Positions 58,732 through 64,000 of a stretch of 64,000 nt of DNA are shown here, one piece after another. The stretch's first letter is position 1; the number at the start of each line of letters is the position of its first letter. The translations under genes were made by a program, and so were the position numbers. Origin of the DNA: Bacteroidales bacterium (lineage in GTDB: Bacteria; Bacteroidota; Bacteroidia; Bacteroidales; UBA1402); the NCBI GenBank assembly GCA_017464285.1, contig JAFUDT010000004.1, positions 62,001-126,000 on the forward strand. The letters are read 5' to 3'. A model generated the notes under the pieces. The model made no database searches, had not been told where the DNA came from, and was given only the letters and a program-made list of their open reading frames with translations.

Positions 58732-60549
58732 TTATTTGTTGAAGGCTTCCTCCAGGGCCGGATACATGGTCTTGTAGCCGAGCAGGGCCAGATAATTGCC
58801 ATACCGGGGATAGGCCTTTTTCACTTCTTCGAGCGTCTCCATCGGATCGTAGGGCTCGTCCTGCGGGATGGGCCTGCCGAAAACGTCGGAGAGCAGATAC
58901 AGTTTCTTGGACATCCATACTTCCACGATGACAGGCAGGTCGGGATATTCTCTGACCAGTCTGTCGAGCTGCCCGTTCTTTCCCACGACGGGCTGGGTGA
59001 TGACATAGGTGGCACCGGCCTTGAGTTTGCGGTCTAGTTTGGCGAACTCGCTATCGGCCGGCTCGTAGGGATTGAAGGCGGCACCGAGGATATAATCCGG
59101 ATAGTGCCTGCGGATGTACCGTATGAGTTCGACCGAAGTGGTGACCGTCACATCGCCGGCCTCGATCTCTTCGGGCAACAGCTTGTGCATTTTGTCGGAG
59201 CCGTCTCCGGTGACCACCAGGAAATTCCTGATACCCAGCTTGCCGGCTGTCTGGAGAATGCGGTCCAGCTCTTCTTTCTGGTGGAAGGTGTTCAGGTGAA
59301 TCAGCACTTGGTCGGGGCGGGTCTGCAGGGCCAGGGCCTCAATTACTTCCGTGGCCTGGAAGGCGAGATTGCCCATGGCATTGTCTGTGATGGAGGCAAT
59401 GAACCCGTGAGCCATATAGCGGTCGAATTTCTCCTTGAACAGATCCAGGTCGGCCGCCAGCTTCTTGGTGGCATGTTTGGGCGGAATCATCTCGATATGG
59501 CAGGATTCCAGGGCTTGCCCGGCCCAGGCGGGTGTCAGCGGGGCTTGCTGCTTTTTCTGCCGTATCTGCCGGGTGATGGCGGGAAGGATTTCAAAGAGGT
59601 CGCCGACAATGCAGTAGTCGGCCATCTGGAAGATGGGAGCGTCGGGATCCTTGTTGATAGCTACGACGACTTCTGCTCCGGCGATACCGGCGACATGCTG
59701 GATAGCTCCGGAAATGCCGCAGGCGATGTAGAGTTTGGGACTGACAGTCTTGCCCGTCTGGCCTACCTGATGGGCATGGGCAATCCAGCCCGCATCGACC
59801 GGGGCTCTGGAGGCGCCAACGACTCCGCCCAGGGCTTCGGCCAGTTCTCTGACGGGAGCAAAACCGGCCGGTCCGCCGACTCCCCGTCCGCCGGCTACGA
59901 TAATCCGGGCACCTTCCAGATCGACCTGTTCTCCTTGCATTTCTTCGATGATTTCAAGGACTTTGATGCCAATCTGTTCGGGCGATATATGTATTTCTTC
60001 GCGGATGATTTCGGCATGGGGAGCGGTCTTCTCGCTCTTCTTGAACACGCCGGGCCTGACCGTGCCCATCTGGGGCCGGTGGTCGGGGCACTGTATGCGG
60101 GCCATGAGGTTGCCGCCGAAGGCAGGACGGGTCCAGACGACAAGTCCGCTTTCCTCGTCGATGTCCAGGGAGGTGCAGTCGGCCGTCAGCCCTGTTCCCA
60201 GCCGGCACGAGATTCTGGGGCCGACATCTCTTCCGTTGGGGGTCGCTCCGAGCAGTACGCTCGCCGGGCCGTATTTTTCAATCAGCTGCACCAAGGCATT
60301 GGCATAGGCCTCGGTAGAGAATCTTTTGTATTCAGGGCCGTCTACCGTGATAATTTTGTCGGCACCGTGCTGGGCCGCCTCTGTCAGGGCCGCCTCTACA
60401 TGGTAGCCGATGACAACTGCCACAAGGGCGCCCTGCTGTTTGTCTGCGAGTTCCCGGCCGGGAGTGAGCAGCTCGATGCCCACATTCCGTGCACTGCCGT
60501 CTTCTTTGGTTTCAACAAAAACCCACAAGTCTTTTGTTTTTGCTTCCAC
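58732..60549 (-). CDS. EtfA-methylenetetrahydrofolate reductase fusion
   Basis: A 605-residue two-domain protein starting with GTG at 60549. Residues 1-335 are electron transfer flavoprotein alpha, with the FAD domain [21 protein letters not shown] and [22 protein letters not shown] (about 245-290). Residues 350-605 are a methylene-THF reductase: IEMIPPK with Glu353 in the place of the catalytic Glu of EFFPPR, VVTGDGS with Asp449 in the LRGD position, and [11 protein letters not shown] linker of about 15 residues joins them with no stop. The EtfB gene is 12 bp upstream. This would let ETF electrons enter or leave methyl-THF directly. Confidence 0.83.
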   Translation of the reverse strand: MEAKTKDLWVFVETKEDGSARNVGIELLTPGRELADKQQGALVAVVIGYHVEAALTEAAQHGADKIITVDGPEYKRFSTEAYANALVQLIEKYGPASVLLGATPNGRDVGPRISCRLGTGLTADCTSLDIDEESGLVVWTRPAFGGNLMARIQCPDHRPQMGTVRPGVFKKSEKTAPHAEIIREEIHISPEQIGIKVLEIIEEMQGEQVDLEGARIIVAGGRGVGGPAGFAPVRELAEALGGVVGASRAPVDAGWIAHAHQVGQTGKTVSPKLYIACGISGAIQHVAGIAGAEVVVAINKDPDAPIFQMADYCIVGDLFEILPAITRQIRQKKQQAPLTPAWAGQALESCHIEMIPPKHATKKLAADLDLFKEKFDRYMAHGFIASITDNAMGNLAFQATEVIEALALQTRPDQVLIHLNTFHQKEELDRILQTAGKLGIRNFLVVTGDGSDKMHKLLPEEIEAGDVTVTTSVELIRYIRRHYPDYILGAAFNPYEPADSEFAKLDRKLKAGATYVITQPVVGKNGQLDRLVREYPDLPVIVEVWMSKKLYLLSDVFGRPIPQDEPYDPMETLEEVKKAYPRYGNYLALLGYKTMYPALEEAFNK

Positions 60550-60561
60550 AGTCCTTTCTCC

Positions 60562-61377
60562 TTATAAAGAAATACCTTTTTTTTTCAATAGTTCTATCAG
60601 GCGGCTGGCCGTCTGTTCTGCGCTGTCTTCCCTGATGCTGAGCCCTTCCTTCTGCCGGGACGGGACAAAGGTCTTTTTCACCCTGGTAGGGGAGCCGGAA
60701 AGTCCGATTTTCGTTTTGTCAATCTGCGGAAAATCTTCTTCCGAGAGCACTTTGATTTCCGCCTGGTCGGCTGCGAGTTTTCTTGCGATCGTCGGATACC
60801 TGACCGACCAGGAGGGTTTGGTGAAGGTGACCAGACAGGGCATTGTGGCCTGAAGGATCTCATAGCCGGTCTCGGTCTCTCTTTTCACTTTCAGCGTGCC
60901 GGTCCGGGCATCGGCAGTGGCTTCGATGCCATAGGTGATTTGCGGGATGTGCAGGTGTTCGGCGATTTCGGGCCCGACTTGGGCGGTGTCGCCGTCAATG
61001 GCCTGTTTGCCGCAGAAAATAGCGTCAAAGGGTCCTTCCGTCTCTTCTACCTTTTTGATGGCCTGGGACAATATATAGCTCGTGGCCAGCGTGTCCGATC
61101 CGCCGAAGCCCCGGCCCGATACCAGGTAGGCCTTGTCGGCGGCGATGGACAGACATTCCCTGAGGGCATCCTGCGCCTGCATCGGACCCATACTCAGGAC
61201 GACAATCCTGGTGTCGGGTGCCTTGTCCTTGATGCGGGCGGCTGCTTCCAGTGCATAACCGTCGAAAGGATTGACCACGCTGGGCACTCCTTCTCTGATC
61301 AGTACGTTCTTGACGGGATCAATCTTGATTTCTCTCGTGTCGGGGACCTGCTTGACACAGACCAAAAGATTCATCAT
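60562..61377 (-). CDS. etfB: Electron transfer flavoprotein subunit beta
   Basis: A 271-residue EtfB with LLVCVKQVPDTREIKIDP at the start, the adenine-nucleotide site CGKQAIDGDTAQVGPEIAEHL, and SWSVRYPTIARKLAAD. The DGDTAQVGP form is that of ETFs from anaerobes, including electron-bifurcating ones, rather than the mitochondrial type with DDDCNQTG. It should dimerise with the EtfA half of the next gene. MM at 61377/61374 gives two possible starts. It is 8 bp after the methyltransferase gene. Confidence 0.9.
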   Translation of the reverse strand: MMNLLVCVKQVPDTREIKIDPVKNVLIREGVPSVVNPFDGYALEAAARIKDKAPDTRIVVLSMGPMQAQDALRECLSIAADKAYLVSGRGFGGSDTLATSYILSQAIKKVEETEGPFDAIFCGKQAIDGDTAQVGPEIAEHLHIPQITYGIEATADARTGTLKVKRETETGYEILQATMPCLVTFTKPSWSVRYPTIARKLAADQAEIKVLSEEDFPQIDKTKIGLSGSPTRVKKTFVPSRQKEGLSIREDSAEQTASRLIELLKKKGISL

Positions 61378-61385
61378 AGTGTCTC

Positions 61386-62189
61386 TCAGTTTTTCTTGAT
61401 GCCGAAACGGTCGTCGTTATAGGCATTGATGTATTCGATGCAATATTCGTCTATCTTCAGCAGGGCCTCGGTGGCGCAGATCGAGCCGATCATGTCTCTG
61501 CTGGTCGGATCGATGATGGCGCAGTCCATGCCCACTTGCATGGCCAGGATGAGAAAGGCCTGGTTCAGGGTCTTCCGGGAGGGAAGGCCATAGGACACAT
61601 TGGACAGACCGCTGGTGATGTGGACTTTGGGATAGTGCTCTTTGGTGTATTTTGCCACGGCGGCATAGCCGGTATAGGCATCGGGAATGGCCCCCAGGGA
61701 AAAAACCATGGGATCGACGTGTACCCTTGATTCGTCGATATGATATTCCCGTACTTTCTGCATAATCTCTTCGAGAGCCTCGATACGGTCTTCGACTGCT
61801 TCAGACAATTTGTTTTTACCGCTCAGCAGGGCGATTACCTGCCATGGCGTGCCGGCAATCGCCGGGAAGACGGTGTCTATTTTGTCCCCTTCGAGCGATA
61901 CCGAATTGATCAGACCCGGTTTCTTGCAGAAGGGAATGGCCTCCACGATGGAATGAGGGTTGGGACTGTCTATGCAGATAGGCAGGTCGCTCACCTCCTG
62001 GATCAGGTCGATCAGCCATTTCAGGGTTTCGACATCCTTGCCGGGCACGGCAGAACAGACATCGAGGAAATTCGCACCAGCCTCGGTCTGAATTTTCGCC
62101 AGATGGCGGATCCAGTCGGCGTTTTTTTCTGCGATTGCCTTGGCGACAGAAGGAATCGCTCCGTTGATTTTTTCTCCGATAATAATCAT
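61386..62189 (-). CDS. Methyltetrahydrofolate:corrinoid methyltransferase (AcsE/MeTr-like)
   Basis: A 267-residue pterin-binding barrel, starting MIIIGEKINGAIPSVAKA at ATG 62189. It has AGANFLDVCSAVPG, LPICIDSPNPHSIVEA, VHVDPMVFSLG and HITSGLSNVSYGLPSRKTLNQAFL, the pattern of AcsE and MetH pterin domains (Asp and Asn ligands for the folate). It is shorter than DHPS and lacks its specific motifs, so it is a methyl-THF transferase and not a dihydropteroate synthase. It would exchange methyl between methyl-THF and a corrinoid protein. It is the first gene of the operon, 33 nt downstream of a perfect -7 element. Confidence 0.87.
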   Translation of the reverse strand: MIIIGEKINGAIPSVAKAIAEKNADWIRHLAKIQTEAGANFLDVCSAVPGKDVETLKWLIDLIQEVSDLPICIDSPNPHSIVEAIPFCKKPGLINSVSLEGDKIDTVFPAIAGTPWQVIALLSGKNKLSEAVEDRIEALEEIMQKVREYHIDESRVHVDPMVFSLGAIPDAYTGYAAVAKYTKEHYPKVHITSGLSNVSYGLPSRKTLNQAFLILAMQVGMDCAIIDPTSRDMIGSICATEALLKIDEYCIEYINAYNDDRFGIKKN

Positions 62190-62221
62190 GACACTCTTTT
62201 CCGTTGAAGAATTACTACGCA

Positions 62222-62252
62222 CAAAAATACGGATTGGGCAGCTATTCTCAAA
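62222..62252 (-). promoter_or_regulatory. Consensus promoter of the methyl-transfer operon
   Basis: On the minus strand TTTG (62249-62252), 19 nt, TATTTTTG (62222-62229). It is a perfect consensus, 33 nt before the first ATG (62189). It would start RNA near 62215 for six genes down to fucP. Confidence 0.8.
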
Positions 62253-62317
62253 AGAATAAATGCAGTTTTTTTCTGTAGTTTTTGCTATCAATTATCTGTT
62301 TTTCTCTGTCAAAGCAT

Positions 62318-62325
62318 TACCTTTG
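62318..62325 (+). promoter_or_regulatory. Candidate -7 element for the barrel gene
   Basis: TACCTTTG lies about 100 nt before the ATG at 62426, with TCTG (62295-62298) 19 nt upstream, one mismatch from TTTG. The 5' leader of about 90 nt shows no known riboswitch; no B12 box is seen. Confidence 0.5.
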
Positions 62326-62425
62326 TCGGGAAATAAGGCTCGTCGCATGTCTGCTGCGGTCGTGTTCTGTAGCTGCTGCCTCTCATGTGGCGTCCCGCTT
62401 TTGACAACATTTAAACAAATTGATT

Positions 62426-62980
62426 ATGAAAAGAATGATGATTGTGGCCATCGCCCTGCTTACGGCGGTTATGGCAAATGCTCAGGCAAGTTTTCAGCTG
62501 GGTTATCTGGGAAACAACAGCAAAACGGAAACAGCATTGGGGTCCACCAGCGACAGCTATGGCGGATTTATGGTAGGAGCCGATTACAATTTGACTCTGA
62601 CCGGCGATCTTAAGGTTGCCCCCGGCCTGAATCTGGACCTGTCTTTCGACGATGACTATACGGAATTTGGTTTCTTCATTCCGATTGACTTTAATTACGG
62701 TTTTCAGATTAACGATCAGGTAAGCCTTTCCGTGTTCGCCGGACCGACGGCCTATTTGGGCATTTTGTCGCAGTCGAAAACCGGCGCGGTGACGTACGAT
62801 TATTATGAAAACGACTACAGTCGCTTCGAACTGCTTCTGGGCGGTGGTCTGTGGTGTGACATCATGGATTTGATCCGTGTAAAGGCCGGGTACAAATTCG
62901 GACTTCTGGACAATTGCAAACTGGATGCCGTCACGAATAAGAACAACTGTCTCTACCTGTCTGTCGGTTATCTTTTCTAA
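62426..62980 (+). CDS. Small outer-membrane beta-barrel protein
   Basis: A 184-residue protein with a signal peptide (MMIVAIALLTAVMANAQA) and eight-strand-like pattern (SFQLGYLGNNSKTETAL, YGGFMVGADYNLTL, FGFFIPIDFNYGFQI, VSLSVFAGPTAYLGIL, ending SVGYLF), like OmpW/OmpX-type small barrels of Bacteroidota. A TTG earlier in frame is rejected. It is divergent from the methyl-transfer operon and lies ahead of the second URO-D gene by 148 bp; a link is possible but not shown. Confidence 0.75.
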   Translation: MKRMMIVAIALLTAVMANAQASFQLGYLGNNSKTETALGSTSDSYGGFMVGADYNLTLTGDLKVAPGLNLDLSFDDDYTEFGFFIPIDFNYGFQINDQVSLSVFAGPTAYLGILSQSKTGAVTYDYYENDYSRFELLLGGGLWCDIMDLIRVKAGYKFGLLDNCKLDAVTNKNNCLYLSVGYLF

Positions 62981-63071
62981 GCAGGAATCCGCCCGTCAGG
63001 TGTGACCTGTATTTATTGTTTGTTGTTGCATAATTCGGAAGTTTCCGTTATTATTGCAAACTGAAATCTAT

Positions 63072-63106
63072 AAAGTCCGGACTTTTGACCTCAAGAGTCC
63101 GGCTTT
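63072..63106. promoter_or_regulatory. Palindrome and direct repeat upstream of the second URO-D gene
   Basis: AAAGTCCGGACTTT (63072-63085) is a perfect 14-bp palindrome; a second AGTCCGG follows at 63096-63102. The centre could be a regulator site or, with CCGGACT/AGTCCGG, a hairpin in the leader. It lies 23-57 bp before the URO-D start. A weak -7 (TATTATTG) is at 63049-63056. Confidence 0.4.
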
Positions 63107-63128
63107 GGATTATCGAAAGGGATAGAGA

Positions 63129-64000
63129 ATGAAGGATGTTTTTGACAACAAGTTGAGGGATTCCCAGGCAACGGCTGTCTCCCCGATTAGTCCGGAAAAA
63201 TTTGATATAGAGGAATATGCATCTTATGAGGCTCCTCTCAACGAGCGTTGTGCCCGGTTCTGGCAGGCTCCGTCCGGAGTGCTGGTCTATCGGCGTATGC
63301 GGGTGGCCGAGGTCTTTTCGGCCGGCAGCCGTGATATGCAGGCTTCGCTGGCTTGGCAGCTGGGAGCATTGAAGGAAAGCATGAAATTCAAGGCAGACAT
63401 ACCCAACTTCCTGGAGCCCTGGTATGGCCTGGGAGTCTTGGCTACGGCCTATGGTGTCGATTATGTGTGGGCCCCGGGACAGGCTCCTGCCATAGAGGGT
63501 AAATTCGCCTCGACGGCCGATCTGCTGGCGGCTTCCTTCAAACCGGTGGCCGAAACGCCGGAGGGCCGTCATAACCTGGAGATGATAGAGTATTTTCTGG
63601 ACAAGACCAGAGGCCGCTTACCGTTGTCTTATTGTGATATCCAGTCCCCTTTGAACACCTTAAGCAATATTATCGATACCAGCCAGTTCTACCTTGATTT
63701 CTGCCTGGATCCGGACTCCATGCAGGCGGCCATGGACAGAACGGCCGACCTGACGGTGGACTTTGTCCGCAAGCAGACAGAAATGATCGGAGACGCACTG
63801 GTCAAGCCGGGTCATGGCTTCTCCTCCAGCCGTGTTTTTGACGGACTGGGTCTTAGCGATGACAGTGTCACGATGATGTCTCCCGACCTGTACCTCGACC
63901 TGGCTGTGCCGGCCATGGTCAAGGCCGGACTTCCTTTCGGCGGCCCTGTGTTTCACTCCTGCGGCAACTGGTCGGACAAGAAAGCCGATATCGTCGGCAT
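63129..64000 (+). CDS. Second URO-D-fold methyltransferase-type protein, 5' part
   Basis: The frame from ATG 63129 stays open for 290 codons to the edge of the window. It reads MKDVFDNKLRDSQATA at the start, then YGVDYVWAPGQAPAIEGKF and GGPVFHSCGNWSDKK with His276-x-Cys278, the zinc-type motif of corrinoid methyltransferases. It again lacks the HemE signature. It is longer at the N-terminus than the URO-D protein at 57671 and only distantly related to it. The 3' end and the next gene are missing; a corrinoid protein could follow. Confidence 0.75.
   Translation, partial: MKDVFDNKLRDSQATAVSPISPEKFDIEEYASYEAPLNERCARFWQAPSGVLVYRRMRVAEVFSAGSRDMQASLAWQLGALKESMKFKADIPNFLEPWYGLGVLATAYGVDYVWAPGQAPAIEGKFASTADLLAASFKPVAETPEGRHNLEMIEYFLDKTRGRLPLSYCDIQSPLNTLSNIIDTSQFYLDFCLDPDSMQAAMDRTADLTVDFVRKQTEMIGDALVKPGHGFSSSRVFDGLGLSDDSVTMMSPDLYLDLAVPAMVKAGLPFGGPVFHSCGNWSDKKADIVG

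Noticed and set aside
61386..62189. Dihydropteroate synthase (FolP)
   Set aside because: The pattern GLSNVSYGLPSRKTLNQAF and the ETF and MTHFR neighbours fit an AcsE-type methyl-THF transferase.
62190..62425. Cobalamin riboswitch upstream of the methyl genes
   Set aside because: A B12 box and the usual stems were not found on either strand; only promoter elements are visible.

Overview
The window is a contiguous piece of a Bacteroidota chromosome, most likely order Bacteroidales. The evidence is Bacteroidota-type promoters (TTTG, 18-20 nt, TAnnTTTG) ahead of many genes, a near absence of Shine-Dalgarno sites, the long insertion-bearing form of IspG, a nucleoside kinase with an N-terminal TGS domain, DUF4252, DUF4296 and DUF5020 proteins, FucP, and a subtilisin with a type IX secretion (T9SS) C-terminal tail. 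The family within the order cannot be settled by reading. Most of the window is GC-rich housekeeping sequence, interrupted by one AT-rich island.

Layout. 1-257 is the 5' end of a membrane protein gene. 392-5176 is a glycogen/alpha-glucan set (debranching enzyme, GT4 glycosyltransferase, GH57). 5197-12000 holds folate cyclo-ligase, S41 and M3 peptidases, dCMP deaminase, MarC, a DUF721/DciA protein and recF. 11992-12982 has no gene but is packed with repeats and palindromes. 12983-17605 carries a TPR protein, ribH, dnaX, an ftsB-like gene and trmN. 17723-21679 encodes a 1318-residue secreted repeat protein. 21934-31167 carries ileS, a DksA/TraR protein, lspA, a DUF4296 lipoprotein, an rRNA methyltransferase, a BamA/TamA-type protein and DUF5020. 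31256-38170 (minus) carries an Ala-rich lipoprotein, ispG, purE, gcvH, rpoN and a nucleoside kinase. 38401-46134 carries an FKBP, tRNA-Val, purB, an rluB-type gene, asnS, rnz and a GHL10 protein. 46331-48808 is a sigma-factor cluster ending in DUF4252.

Two regions stand out. First, an AT-rich island of about 3.3 kb (48906-52234) sits inside what looks like a duplicated terminator. It encodes a frameshifted coiled-coil gene, a T9SS-type subtilisin and a separate protein that matches only the subtilisin prodomain. Second, at 56051-64000 a tight minus-strand operon runs from one consensus promoter: methyltetrahydrofolate methyltransferase, EtfB, a single-chain fusion of EtfA with methylene-tetrahydrofolate reductase, a URO-D-fold methyltransferase-type protein, an L-rhamnose/L-fucose mutarotase-type protein and a FucP-type permease. 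A second URO-D protein on the plus strand runs off the right edge. I propose a corrinoid/folate demethylation system coupled to uptake of a (possibly O-methylated) deoxysugar, with an ETF-linked methylene-THF reductase. The corrinoid protein it needs is not in the window and is predicted just beyond the right edge.

Limits: all calls come from reading the sequence and recalling protein families; no searches were run.
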